Made by a program: the position numbers and the translations under genes. This document shows, in pieces, positions 34,748-47,225 of a DNA stretch of 64,000 nucleotides (its first letter is position 1; each line of letters begins with the position of its first letter). The stretch is from Linanthus parryae (Eukaryota > Streptophyta > Magnoliopsida > Ericales > Polemoniaceae). Under the pieces are notes generated by a model. The model searched no databases. It saw only the letters and a list, made by a program, of their open reading frames with translations, and was not told where the DNA came from. The stretch spans positions 69,534,127 to 69,598,126 of the forward strand of contig JALGPY010000006.1 in NCBI GenBank assembly GCA_023055425.1, read 5' to 3'.

Positions 34748-34890
34748 TCAAACTCATCCGATCCAAACACCTACAGATCCGCTTCAGAGAGCAATTTCCA
34801 GATCTGTACCCGTAAGATTCACTCCGGGTAGCCAGGTTCTATCTTTTCCTTCTCTTTGAAGATTTCCATTTTTTCTGTTTGAATCTTGAA

Positions 34891-36566
34891 ATGGATGAGG
34901 ATAGCTCGTATATGAGGCCTGTTTGGGCGATCGCACCCTTGAACATTATAGATTGCAGACTGCTTAGGGCTGACCATTTCTGCGACCATAGGTTTGTCAA
35001 TATGGAGGCTCACCGTTTCTTTCTGCAAGACAAAAAGATTCGGTATGACATACCCGCTGAGAGAACTTTTCCCCGTGATAGAGTGGCGATGGGGGATGAC
35101 ATGTTCAACTATACTGGGCAGGATCATTTTGGGGATTTGTTTACTGGTTTTACCAATCTGCAAGTCAAATCTGTGCTGGCTAAGGAGATTTTCAGTAATC
35201 TCCAGCAGTGCATGAACAGTGAAGCCCAGTCAATTGACTGGATTTACTGCAGAAAGAGATGGATTCGGATCACCCCAGAGAGTATTCGAGAGAGTCTGGG
35301 TCTGGAATTAGTGTTGGATGACTGTCAGTTTCAGGAACTGAGGCGTCATCCCTCTGAACAGCTTAGCGAACAGATCCTAACCACCTTGTGTGCGGGTGTA
35401 CCAGGCGCTGCTTGGTACTATCCTGACCGGAGTCCTTCCTACCGGAAACTCCCTGCTACATATGTGATTCGAGAGGCGAGATGGTGGACTGAGTGGGTAA
35501 ACAACAGGATTGTGGGTATTAAACACTTACCCGTATAGATTATAATATTGCCCTTTTGGTGTACTGTCTGATGGCCAGAGAGCCTGTGAGCCTCCCGGAG
35601 ATTATTTGTGAGTTTTTTCGGGAACGAAGAGAGTCCCACAGCAAGAAGGGTTTTGGTCTTCTGGGGATGTTGACTAAAATGGCACAGGATTATCGGGTGG
35701 TCATTCCTGGTGACCTGCGGGATATCCGACCAGTGCAGGTACGCAAGTACCGAAACATGAGATGTGCTTTGCATGAGGCTCTGCATGGGCCTCCAGAATA
35801 TGTCCAAGTGGACGATGATGATGATGATGGTGCTCCGCCTCAGGGTGGGGGTGATGGCATGCCACCGCCACCTCCACCCGGTGTTGGGGGTTTTCCAGCC
35901 TTACCAGGTCCCCTTCGACTGCCACGATCTGCCAGTTCCAGTGAACACAGGCAGACCGAGCCCGACTTAGGGCAGTCCAGCAGAGGGGCCAGGCGCAGTT
36001 CTTTTGGGCGCCTGGAGAGGACTGAGCATGAGGAATGGGTCAGAAAGAAAATTAAGGCCCAAGAAAAAGTGCAGAACTACCTGGTAAGGACGGTCAAGAA
36101 AATGGCCAGGGGTCTTGGAAAGTTGTTCAAGACCCAGAAGCATATTTACCACGCTAACACAGCCGCACTGAGAGCTCATGAGGCGGCACTCGCTGAAATT
36201 CAGAGCAACATGCGTGGTAAGAGATTTAACTTCCCGGACCGCTATTCAAGTGATAATTGTCCGAGTTGGACAATGGAGGATAGTAGGCCATATGACAGCT
36301 TCTCTGGCCATGACCCCACACCGAGTCCGGAACACGGAGAAAATGTTGGTGACCCCGGCAGACCCGGTACCCAGTACCCACCTAGGCAGCATGTAGACCC
36401 AGGGGCCAGCAGTGCCCATCCCGGTGCCAGCCACGCTGGTACCGCTGCCGCAGCACGGCATGCTGCGAGGAAACGCCCCAGAGGGCGAACCCCTGAACCA
36501 TCTCCAGAGCCGACTGACCAGTCTACTCCGGAGAACACAGATTCTAGTTACAGGCCAGATCAGTAG
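34891..36566 (+). pseudogene. Athila-1 ORF3 (putative plant transposon protein family), one frameshift
   Basis: The ATG at 34891 (MDEDSSYMRP) is chosen because the open frame upstream of it lacks an ATG; Athila-2 starts at the same place. The family core spans roughly residues 65-240: FTNLQVKSVLAKEIFSNLQ, RWIRITPESIRESLGLEL, ARWWTEWVNNRIVGIKH. A missing T near 35530 shifts the frame, and the rest (YCLMAREPVSLPEIICEFF and beyond) continues in the second frame at 35556-36566. Then come an acidic D-run, a proline run, a long basic helical segment (EWVRKKIKAQEKVQNYLVRT) and a basic C-terminus ARKRPRGRTP that looks like a nuclear localisation signal. No signal peptide or membrane helix was seen. 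Function is not established. Confidence 0.85.
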
Positions 36567-37211
36567 TGTCGCGAGGACGCGCCACCTCTAGTGTGGGGGT
36601 GGGGAATCGTGTCCTCCTGCATAGCCATGTCAGCATATTTTTGTCAATTTTATTTTTAATTTTGTTTTCATTTTTGAGTCAGCACGTTTATTATGTTGAG
36701 TCTACCCACCAACTTTTCTGACCTTGCATGATAAAAAAATATAAATAAATAAATAAATAAAAATAATAATAATATAAATATTTAAAAACTTTTGAGAAAG
36801 GGCAACTTAGGACCTAGAAACTGAAGAGAATCCAATGAAAGAGCTCATGAGAGTAGGAGGCACCGTAGTAGGGATACTTCAAATTTTATTATTTTATGCG
36901 CAAATCTCACGACAGGATGTCCCGGGTATTCAGGAATTGTGAAAGTAGATAACAGGCATACTTTTGGCTTCTCTAGTGTGCTAGGTGGATTTGGTCTTTA
37001 GATAGTTGATTATTTCGTTTCCCGTGGAAACTTGTGGACTCTTTGAATCTGGGGTGGACATTCGTGTAGAGTCGGTTTTATGCGGTACATGTCTTCGGCC
37101 TAAGCGAAGCTGGGGAATGTACACCACCATCCCTTAAGGTGGTTCCAAGAGAAAATCCTAAAAAGCCCGCACTCTTAAAGCTCTACTGCACAGTTGTAAA
37201 AACAGAGGAGG

Positions 37212-37256
<45 letters not shown>

Positions 37257-37843
37257 AAAAAAAAATTATTTGTTTGTGCTTCAAGGAGAAACAACATAAT
37301 GTGCTTCCGTTCACACGGAAAATTTGGATTCAATCCAATTTAGAGCTTAAGAGGGAAACTAAAGTCAAGCCGTATTACACAGGAGCTGTGTCTCCCAGCA
37401 ATGGGACAATTTGCAAATCAAAAGCAATAGCGGCTAAGAGGGTCTGAAAACCTCAAATGACTTGGCGAAGAAAAATTATCTAGTGACTTAAGATGCCTGG
37501 ACCCTCTAAGTCAAAAGACGTGCTTTATCTTGGTTGGTTTGGTGGATGTTTGGGGACACCTTAGTGAGTTTGTGCACAGGATCAGTTTATACCATTTCTT
37601 GCTACGTGTTGTGGAATTTCAAAATGAGCTTGTGAGGATTTGATGATTTCAGTTTATGATAGAGAGGTTGCCCAATCTCAGAATTTTTTTTTTTTGTTGT
37701 GTCTTGAGTCAGTTTGTGTATATTCTGTGTCTGAGTCAGTAATCTATTGAGTCTTTTGGTCAGTAGCATGAATCTGTGATAAAGGGGGGAAGTATGCAAT
37801 TAAAGTATGCAAAAGAAGGGTCTGCAAGGCAGTATGCAAGGGT
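36567..37843 (+). other. Athila-1 3' UTR with purine tract, AT microsatellites and poly-A run
   Basis: TAGTGTGGGGGT (36589-36600) follows the ORF3 stop by about 20 bp. AT-rich repeats (36727-36785) and a run of about 39 A (37214-37252) lie inside. At the equivalent place Athila-2 has an (ATT)n run on the plus strand. No gene is supported. Confidence 0.7.
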
Positions 37844-37880
37844 CTGCTCGGGACGAGCAGAGTTTAGTGTGGGGGTATTT
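37844..37880 (+). promoter_or_regulatory. Athila-1 pre-LTR hairpin and polypurine tract
   Basis: CTGCTCG-GGA-CGAGCAG (37844-37860) is a perfect 7-bp stem with a 3-base loop. The purine tract TTTAGTGTGGGGGTATTT (37863-37880) adjoins the LTR start. The hairpin recurs in Athila-2 and, with one stem mismatch, in E0. Confidence 0.85.
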
Positions 37881-38828
37881 TGATAGCCTGAAAATGGGAT
37901 TAGTCTGGGACATCTTTTTACCATTGGTTCTAACCCTGTGAGAGTTGAGTTTGCCCATTTTCAGCTTATTTTCCACCTGATACGAGGCAGAGACTTATAG
38001 GACATGATTGTAAGATTTGAGTAATTTCATGTATAATTTTGTTTGTTGGATATGATCGCGGGTACATGTTATGATGTGCAGGTAACAGGTGCTGAGAAAT
38101 GCATGAGATTGACTTGGATTTGGAGGCAGCGTATCAGGAAAGCTGAGCAGAAAAGTGCAGAAAATTCTAAGTTGTGCGTTCAAACGCAGGGGAGCTGCGT
38201 TCAAACGCACCACATGGCAGCAGGAAGAAAAACGGCAGAAAAGAGGCTAAGTTGTGCGTTCAGACGCACAGACCTGCGTTCAAACGCAAGACTCGACTCA
38301 GGAGTGTGAAAGACCAAGTTGTGCGTTCAAACGCAGGTGAGCTGCGTTCAAACGCACAAGTCCGAGACGCCAGGAGACAGAAGAGAAAATTGGTTAAGGC
38401 CTGCGTTCAAACGCAGGAGATGTGCGTTCAGACGCACTGCGTTTGAACGCAGGGGAGTTGCGTTCGAACGCAAGTGTGGTTTCCAGAAGCTTCCAGGACG
38501 GGGTTTTTGAGGGTAGAACAGGAATTTCGTGCATCAGTTTTGGAGCCTGTGGCAATATAAAAGGAGGTGTCCCAGCACAGAATTAGGGTTACACTCACAC
38601 ATCCACAATCATCATCACAGCAGCCAGTTTCAGAGCCGTCAGGACTGGAGCAGAGCAGGATTGGAGCAGTTTTTCAGTATTCAGCCATAAACTTGTTTGA
38701 TCTTTTCTCTCTTATGAAACAGTGTTTTTCAATAATGCAATCTAGCTAAACCTTTTTCCTAGGTTCTTGGTGAACCTAGGGTTTATGAATTCAGCAGACT
38801 GGGTTGTTTGATTTTCAGATGCATGACT
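37881..38828 (+). repeat. Athila-1 3' LTR, left piece
   Basis: It matches the first 940 bp of the 5' LTR, including the palindrome array (38175-38472) and TATA box (38556). It stops at GCATGACT, where copia B begins. Confidence 0.95.
38175..38472 (+). repeat. Athila-1 3' LTR palindrome array, 10 copies in 5 pairs
   Basis: Same arrangement as 26851-27148: first pair at 38175/38196, last copy starting at 38459. The array ends 83 bp before the TATA box at 38556. Confidence 0.95.
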
Positions 38829-40260
38829 TGTTGGGTTTTGACGTAGGTAACGCAGCGGAATAACAAAATTAATCCTACTCAAAGCCCACCAAGGATCACA
38901 GGAAGAGACATCATAACATGATTAAGGTCATAGAAGATGTGTACCTTTTGATTTGTGAGATCACACGAAGAATGATGTCCTCGTCTCTACGGTTGATCCA
39001 CGTCTAGAGGTGAGATCTAGATTCTTCCTTCTCCACAAGTGCTAGCTTGAACCCGGAGGAAGAGGGATGAAGATCAAAGCAACAAAGCAACAAAGCACAA
39101 AGGAGGGGGCGGCCTCCTTTTGCCGTCGGGTAGAGGGGGCGGACGGGGGCTAGGGTTTCGGCCCTAGCTCTTTGTCTTGCTCTCTCTTTTGCTCTCTCCC
39201 ACTTTTGTGTTATGACTAACTCATGTATTGGGAAGGAAGCTAGAGCCTCCTTTATATACTCCAACAACTCCTTGTTGTTTCCATAAAAGAGTTTCCTAAA
39301 TCTAGATGAACTAGAATTATTCCCTTCCTTGCAAATTTGTCCTACTAAGTTTGCAAGGTGTTGCACAATGATCCTTATATTAATTAATCAATATTAATTA
39401 ATCCCAAATCTAGCTCTACTCTATTTGACGTGTGACCCCATAGGTTTCTATATAGTTGGTAGTAACTATTACTAACATGGAGCGGTGTCTAGCAACACAT
39501 CCATGCCACCCAACCAATAGAAATAGTCAGTGATCCCGACAAACCTTTGTGCCCAATATATCGTATTGCATTATCCCTTTGTCTCCATATCCGGATTGGA
39601 CACGAGACATAAATAGTCACACTCGTATATCCAATCCATATTTCCTCGATCCTGGGAATATGCTTATACTTGCAGATAACATTAATATCTCTATATTAAT
39701 TTATCTGAGTCTGGCCAGACATTCAATAAGCCTCATCCCTCGAGTGGCCGTGGATATTTATCCCCATTATGTGGGAGGGACAAATCCTATCTACATCACT
39801 ACGATCTCTAAGCTTGCTTCCTATCATGCCCGATAGCCACCTTTATGATTACCCAGTTACGGTGTAACGTTTGATAACATCAAAGCACAATATTCCACAA
39901 CTAGAGTATCTAGTGACTTCAAGTCTAAGGATTGCAATATTATTAGCACTACGAGAAGAGATTGTGACTTCAACATAATCTAATGTATCCTTCTCGTCGT
40001 GGGTCATCCAGTATGCCATTACTCCTAATGCATACCCATGTGTTGGATCGTGATATCTCCATATCAATCCAACCCCATACTAGTCTATAGATGATTGTCC
40101 CATTAATCATTATAATTGACTAGGGATATTTAAGAATAAAACACCTTATATTCTAAGGACTTCATTCATGTTAACATATCTCCATATCGATAACATAATG
40201 AATCGTAAATCCATATATTTGTCACAATTAATTGATTGCCTCTAGGGCACAATTCCAACA
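38829..40260 (-). repeat. Copia B 3' LTR
   Basis: 1432 bp, TGTTGGGTTTTGACG...CAATTCCAACA on the plus strand. The 120-codon minus-strand ORF inside (39366-39004) recurs in the other LTR only because the LTRs are copies. Confidence 0.95.
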
Positions 40261-40278
40261 GTCTCCCACTTGCACTAG
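40261..40278 (-). promoter_or_regulatory. Copia B polypurine tract
   Basis: The minus strand reads CTAGTGCAAGTGGGAGAC directly before the LTR, a typical copia plus-strand primer site. Confidence 0.75.
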
Positions 40279-43200
40279 AGTCAATCTCCTGATCATATGC
40301 CTATTGATCTAGCGCGGTCCTCCACGCTTACACTGCGTAGGGGCGAGACATATGCTGGCACCTTGCAAATATTCACATCTCCTCCATCAACAATTTGATT
40401 GAGATTGAATATTCTGAATAAATGCATCTTATGCATTAATTTACTCAGTCCTCTATGTTAGAATCAGTGACTGAATCTTGCCTGGAACCTTTCCAGCTCA
40501 CAGTCACTCCCTCTAGCACAAAACAAAAAACTCGACTATAATCTGAAATCTTCTTTGTCAGATGGAAGTTCTCATCACTGTAACCCCTTACAGTGAACTT
40601 TTCCTATCCTCCATTAATCAAGAGTTCATCCTTTATTCCTTCTCAAGTACTTAAGGATAATCTTGATAATTATCAAGTGACACCTCACTTGGATTTGATT
40701 GGTATCTTTGTGTCATGTTTTATGACACGTCTGGCCTAGTACATCTCATGGCGTATCTCGTGAATCTAATTCATACGGTCTATTCCCAATCTAATTGGTA
40801 AGACAATTAGCCTTCCAAAGACTAATTCCATGTGACATGGGTAAGAATCAATATTTTTTTCACGTTGAACCATTTCAACACCTTGTCAATATATGTACCA
40901 TGACTCAGGCTGAACAATTACTTTAATCTATCTCCATAGACTTTATAGATTGTCTCGCCTAAGTTAATTATTGGAAATCAATTTCTCTAGCCAATCTTTA
41001 ATAGATTGCAGAGTAGAGACATTATTCCCAATGATTAGTATGTCTCTACATACAAGACCAGAAATTTAACTATGCTCCCACTAACCTTCTTGTAGACACA
41101 AGTATCATCTTCAATTTTTGATGGAACCAAACTCCTTTGATTGCATCATAAATTCGAAGAATCCAATCTCCAAGAAGCTTGACTCAATCTATAAACAGAT
41201 TGCTACAAGCAAGATGCGAATGGATTTAAGCATCACAACTGGGGAAAGATTTCGTCATAGTCTATACTATGAATTCTCATGAAACCCTTTCAAACCAGTT
41301 GTCCCTTAAAAGTAATCATATTACCATCCATGTTGGTTTCCTCATAACCTACTTGCACCCTATGGTTCCTACCCATTCAGGTGGTTCCACCAAAGTCCAT
41401 ACTTTTTTGGTATACATGGATTCCATATCGTATCTCATGGCTCCAAGCCATTTCTGAGAGTATGGCCACACGTGGACATCTCATAGGTTGTAGGCTCATC
41501 TCGATGAGCAATATATCACTGGTTATGAGAAATCCTTATTTATCTAGTCTCTCGATATATCCTACCTGTCCTACGAGGTTCTTGTGTTATCTGAGTAGGT
41601 TGTTCCACAACACCTTGTGATCCTGCTCATGTTCCATCAAACGGATCAATGTTCTATTGTGGTTCTTGAACTTTTCAAGTTCTACTGTCCTCCCACTTTT
41701 TCTTTTAGAGACAATCTCTACCTAGAAACACTGTGGTTCGAGAAACAAACAGTTTGTTCTCGATTAGGTTGTAGAAATAATATCCTTTTCAGGATATCCC
41801 ACAAAACATTTATCCGACTTGGGTCCAAGTTTATTTGTAAACTCTTTTACATAAACATCATAACCCCAAATATTTATGAATGACATACTAGGACACTTCC
41901 TAGTCCATATCTCATATGGTGTTTTTCATAATCCGTTTTTGATGGAATAAGGTTAAGGGCGAAATTTGCTGTAATTAGACCATAGCCCCTAAAAGTAAAC
42001 TGGAAGTTCTGTTTGACTCATCATGGTCCGAACCGTGTCCTACAAGGTTCGAACTCTCCTTTTAGACACGCCAAAACCCATGTGGCGTGCTAGGTGGAGC
42101 GAGTTTTGGATCATATCCAATACTCCCATAGATTCTTGTCAAACTCTTGGCTCAAGTATTTTCTTCTATGATCCAATCATAGAGTCTAAATACTTTTGCC
42201 AAGTTGGTTCTCTACTTCATTCCTGAATACTTTGAACAATTCAAAGGATTCTGATTTGTTTCTTCATAAGATACACAAATCCATATTTCTCTGATCCTAT
42301 CAGTAAATATGATGAAGTACTAAAACCATCTTTAGTATTTGTGCTTAGCGGCCTTCATACATCAATATGTATGATTCCCAAAAGATCATATCCTTGCCTA
42401 ATAAGTCTTACATGTCTCATATGATTCAATAATCAAATGAGTCCCAGAAATCCATCCTAATGGAGTTCTAGATATGTATCTCTTATTTATGGGTCTAAAC
42501 GATAATGCTAAAGATAAGTGAAGTTCATATCATTATATGCAAACCTCTAGGTATTAATGTTATAGATGAAATTATCATGATCATGGATATAGAATCCACT
42601 TAGACAAAATTGCATTACAATAATGCATACCATAATAAATGGAACAACATTTGTCCTTTTATTATGATAAGGAGCTTTCTTGTTCAAACAAGAAACTATG
42701 ATAATGGTCCTACTCATAGCAGGGACATTATCCCTTTTGTCTAATTCATGAACAATTTCTGAAAGGTAGAAATAATTCCCTACGGCTTTTCAGCAACCCT
42801 TTGCTTCATAGCCCCACGTGTAGGATTATTTCTTCCTTATCCAATTGTCTTCGTCTCTTGAGATCCTCCACATTTCTATAAATGTGAGATCCTCATCTAG
42901 TATCATATACTCTTGATGATGAGATAGACACATTGAATTTTATAATAAAATACCCAAGTCGGAATTCATAATTCCTTTATTATTTACTTCCATGTACTTT
43001 GGGTAGTCTCTCTTCCTCTACACCACCTATGGGACTTCGAGGCAACTTGGTTTTAGCAACAGGCTTGCCTTATACTCATGGGTTCGGCGCAAACCATTTG
43101 CCCTTACCCATGCTGTTAACTATTAACTGTTTTTGCCCATGCCCATTATGAGTGTTTTGTTTAGTGATTTTTCAATCATCTTTAAAACAAAACTGTAATT

Positions 43201-44126
43201 GCATCCAATGCAATTCTTGGTCCACTTGGGAGAATAACTATATATCCTTTATCTATCTTATAGATAACTCCCAATAACTAAGCTTTCAATCCTATTGAGA
43301 TAGTTTAGTTTGCGCTTCACCTCTAGCTTCAGCATCCACACATTTCTAACTTGTGTCGTCGCGTCATATCTCGATGAACTAAGTCGCCTTGCTTTGGCAA
43401 GCCCGAACTTATTCCATCTTGACCATGACGAGTGCTAAGCAAGAGATTGCAAAGTGGAGCAACTCCTCAAGCCTTTCATGACAAGCTCGTATGATCATAT
43501 CATATGCCTCCAAATTTCTCATCTTGCTTCCAAAGCTTAGAGTCCATGGGAGCTTGACATGAGACAAGTTACATCCAAAGAACCATTCTTTGATGTTCCT
43601 TCCATAAGGCTTTAGTGTGTTTTGGTAGTTGGTGGGAAGAGAAATTTATGCTCTACAATGTACAACATATTTCCTTTATTTGAGAACAATTCTCAATTTT
43701 ATACCAATGTAGAAAATCGATTCCAGACATCTTGTCCATCTCATGGACATAAAGTCGCGTTTGTTTGTTTAATGCGATGGGTATTCAAGGATTATGCAAA
43801 GCATTGTGACGTACAACTATATTCAACAAGGATTTAAATTATTAAATATAGCTCTCACTATTTTTCTCGGATTAATAGCCCTCACCATTAATGCGGAAAA
43901 TATTTTATATATTTTCTAGTGGGTCCAAGATCCCTTTTTCACTTCTTCTTGAGCTTGCTTTGGCAAGTCACCCAAGAATTGGTTATTTAGGTAGGAACCA
44001 TTCCAATTGCATCCCATGCAACTCTTGGTCCAATTAGGTGAATAACTCTCTATTCTTTATCCTTTAGATAACACCTAATTGTCATGCCTCTAAGCTCATC
44101 AATCCAATTGACTCTTGCCTAGTTGC
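40279..44126 (-). pseudogene. Copia B decayed gag-pol (RNase H to gag)
   Basis: On the minus strand the order is gag part (about 44126-43000), pre-integrase and integrase (about 42560-41850, with a GIIHIDV start near 42380), RT (from about 41440, with MESMYTKKVW and a TKSFPQL region near 41240) and RNase H toward 40300. Stops and indels occur throughout and no frame exceeds about 100 codons. Copia A carries the same region at 61006-64000 in the opposite orientation, which confirms the assignment. It is an ancient pol body within an element whose LTRs are still nearly alike, so the source copy was probably already dead and moved with enzymes from elsewhere. Confidence 0.75.
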
Positions 44127-45884
44127 TGACAGCGTAACTCTATCTGCTTTTTCGCAAGTGTACGATCAAGTAATATAGAGTATGTAATTGTGACTCTGGT
44201 TGTCGAACCCTCGAGAACAGTTTAAGTTGTTGCTTATTAGACTTAGAATTAGACACAAAGTTTGTAAAAAGGAGGAAGGTTTGGGGTTTGATTCTACTCA
44301 CTAAATTGCAGTAAATAAAACAATATTTTAGAAAAGCTTATTTTATTTTTCTTTTAAATATTTTGCAGAAATCGCGGTAGTTGTAAAAATCGATAATTCT
44401 AAGAATCTAGGTTCCAGGATCCCCTAAGGTTACTCTCCAGCTTTCATGGTATATTTGATTTCAGAAACACACTGTGATTTTGTTTCTGCCAGCATACCAA
44501 CAGTACAATCTCCTCTCGGTCTCATGCACCGGTCACTCCCCTGCAGATTTTCGGGTCCTCTCGGTCCACCTAAATCTGCAGGTTCGTTCTAAGTCTGCTA
44601 GTGTTACAGGTTCTCCTCTCGGTCTCCCCCTAAACGTCTAACAGTTGGTCTAATGCTTCTGGGCTAGTCCCCTGATTCTTTTCACCTCTCGGTCCATCAA
44701 GGCAGAGTACTAAATCCTTTCTTTTCTTCCTAACTCTCACTGGTCACTCTCGCGCACCAGATCCTGTCTTTAACACTCCTGGGTGATCAAGCCATTCATG
44801 TATGTAAATAAAATCAAAGACAGAAAAATAAACAATCTATTAAGGCTTAGCTAGCCATGCATCTGAAAATCAAACAACCAAGTCTGCTGAATTCATAAAC
44901 CCTAGGTTCACCGAGAACCTAGGCAAAAGGTCTAGCTAGCTTGCATTATTGAAAAACAACGTTTCATAAAAGAGAGAAAAGATCAAACTAGTTATTGGCT
45001 GAATACTGAAAAACTGCTCCAATCCTGACTTGCTCCAATCCTGACGGCTCTGAAACTGGCTGCTGTGATGATGATGATAGATGTGTGAGTATGTATGCGT
45101 AACCCTAATTCAGTGCTGGGACACCTCCTTTTATACTGCCAGAGTCTCCAAAACTGATGCACGAAATCCCTGTTTTACCCTTAAAAAGACCCGTCCTTGA
45201 AGCTTCTGGAAACCTTCCGTGCGTTCGAACGCAACTCTCCTGCGTTCAAACGCAGTGCGTCTAAACGCACACATCCTGCGTTTGAACGCAGGCCTTAACC
45301 ATTTTTCCTTCCTCTGGCTTCTGACTTCTTGGACACGCGCGTTTGAACGCAGCTCGCCTGCGTCTGAACGCACGTCTTGGTCTTTTTTTCTTCTGATTGT
45401 TGAGTCCTGCGTTTGAACGCAGGCTGTGCGTTTGAACGCATGACTTAGCTTTTCTGCACTTCTGACTTTGAACCCTGCGTTTGAACGCAGACCGCCTGCG
45501 TCTAAACGCATGACTTAGCCTACTTTCCGCCATTTTCCTGCTGCTCCTATCTTGTGCGTCTGAACGCAGGTACCCTGCGTTTGAACGCACAACTTAGCCT
45601 TTTTTCTCTTTTTTTTCTGCTCAGCTTTCCTGACACGCTGCCTCCCATCCAAGTTAATCTCATGCATTTCTCGGCACCTGTTACCTGCACATCATAACAT
45701 GTATCCGCGATCATATCCAACAAACAAAAGTATGCATAAAATTACTCAAATCTTGCAGTCATGTTCTATAAATCTCTACCTCGTATCAGGTGGAAAATAA
45801 GCTGAAAATGGGCAAACTCAACTCTCACAGGGTCAAAACCAATAGTAAAAAGATGTCCCAGACTAATCAATTTTCAAGCTGTCA
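44127..45884 (-). repeat. Athila-2 3' LTR
   Basis: 1758 bp, plus strand TGACAGCGTAACTC...CAAGCTGTCA. It differs from the 5' LTR at about 28 sites plus several indels by eye, many of them inside the CpG-bearing palindromes. Confidence 0.95.
45220..45589 (-). repeat. Athila-2 3' LTR palindrome array, 12 copies in 6 pairs
   Basis: Pairs start at 45220/45241, 45256/45277, 45338/45359, 45408/45427, 45476/45497 and 45555/45576. Spacings are 21, 21, 21, 19, 21 and 21 bp. The minus-strand TATAAAAGG starting at 45135 lies 84 bp beyond the array. Confidence 0.95.
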
Positions 45885-45921
45885 AAATACCCCCACACTA
45901 AACTCTGCTCGTCCCGAGCAG
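45885..45921 (-). promoter_or_regulatory. Athila-2 polypurine tract and pre-LTR hairpin
   Basis: The minus strand reads the hairpin CTGCTCG-GGA-CGAGCAG (45921-45905), then TAGTGTGGGGGTATTT (45900-45885) directly before the LTR. Confidence 0.85.
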
Positions 45922-46521
45922 ACCCTTGCATACTGCCTTGCAGACCCATCTTTTGCATACTTTAATTGCATACTTCCCTTTTTCCACAGATTCATGACAC
46001 AGACCAAAAGACTCAATAGATGACTGACTCAGATACAGAATCTACACAAACTGACTCAAGACACAGCAAGAAATTTTTTTTTTCTTCTGAAATTGGGCAA
46101 CCTCTCTATCATAAACTGAAATCATCAAATCCTCACAAGCTCATTTTGAAATTCCACAACACGCAGCAAGAAATGATATAAACTGATCCTGTGCACAAAC
46201 TCACTAAGGTATCCCCAAACATCCACCAAACCAACCAAGATAAAGCACGTCTTTTGACTTAGAGGGTTCAGGCATCTTAAGTCAACAGATAATTTTTCTT
46301 CGCCAAGTCATTTGAGGTTTTCAGACCCTCTTAGCCGTTATTGCGTTTGATTTGCAAATTGTCCCATTGCTGGGAGACACAACTCCTGTGTAATACGGCT
46401 TGACTTTAATTTCCCTCTTAAGCTCTAAATTGGATTGAATCCAAATTTTCCATGTGAATGGAAGCACATTATGTTATTTCTCCTTTAAGCACAAATAATT
46501 ATTATATATTTTTTTTTTCAG

Positions 46522-46557
<36 letters not shown>

Positions 46558-47225
46558 TTATATATCCTCCTCTGTTTTTACAACTGTGCAGTAGAGCTTT
46601 AAGAGTGCGGGCTTTTTAGGATTTTCTCTTGGAACCACCTTAAGGGATGGTGGTGTACATTCTCCAACTTCACTTAGGCCAAAGACTTGTACCGCATAAA
46701 ACCGACCCTACACGAAGGTCCACCCCAGATTCCAAGAGTCCACCAGTTTCCACGGGAAACAGAATATTCAATTATCTAAGGACCAAATCCGCCTAGCACA
46801 CTAGAGAAGTCAAAAGTATGCCTGTTATCTACTTTCCACATTCCTGAATACCCGGGATATCCTGTCGTGAGAATTGCGCACAAAATACTAAAATATTAAG
46901 TATCCCTACTACGGTGCTTCCTACTCTCATGAGCTCTTTCACTGGATTCTCTTCAGTTTCCAGGTCCTAAGTTGCCCTTTCTCAAAAAAATTTAGAAATA
47001 TTTTTTTTTCGTTTTTTTTTTTATTTTATTTTATTTTATTTTTTTATTTTATTTTTTTTTTCATGCAAGGTCAGAAAGGTTGGTGGGTAGACTCAACATA
47101 AAAAACGTGCTGACTCAAGAATGAAAATAAAATTAAAAATAAAATGGACAAAAATATGCTGACACGGCTATGCAGGAGGACACGATTCCCCACCCCCACA
47201 CTAGAGGTGGCGCGTCCTCGCGACT
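45922..47225 (-). other. Athila-2 3' UTR
   Basis: No gene. It contains an (ATT)n microsatellite at about 46522-46556, T-rich tracts at 46990-47060, and the purine tract after ORF3 (plus-strand ACCCCCACACTA at 47192-47203). Confidence 0.7.

Noticed and set aside
36242..36538. ORFs opposite to ORF3 (also 47254-47828)
   Set aside because: They are high-GC shadows of the ORF3 C-terminal region, present in both sisters only because ORF3 is conserved.
39004..39366. 120-codon ORF on the minus strand in the copia B LTR, repeated at 59010-59372
   Set aside because: The two copies are LTR twins. The related LTR of copia A and the solo LTR do not keep the frame, and the peptide shows no family likeness.
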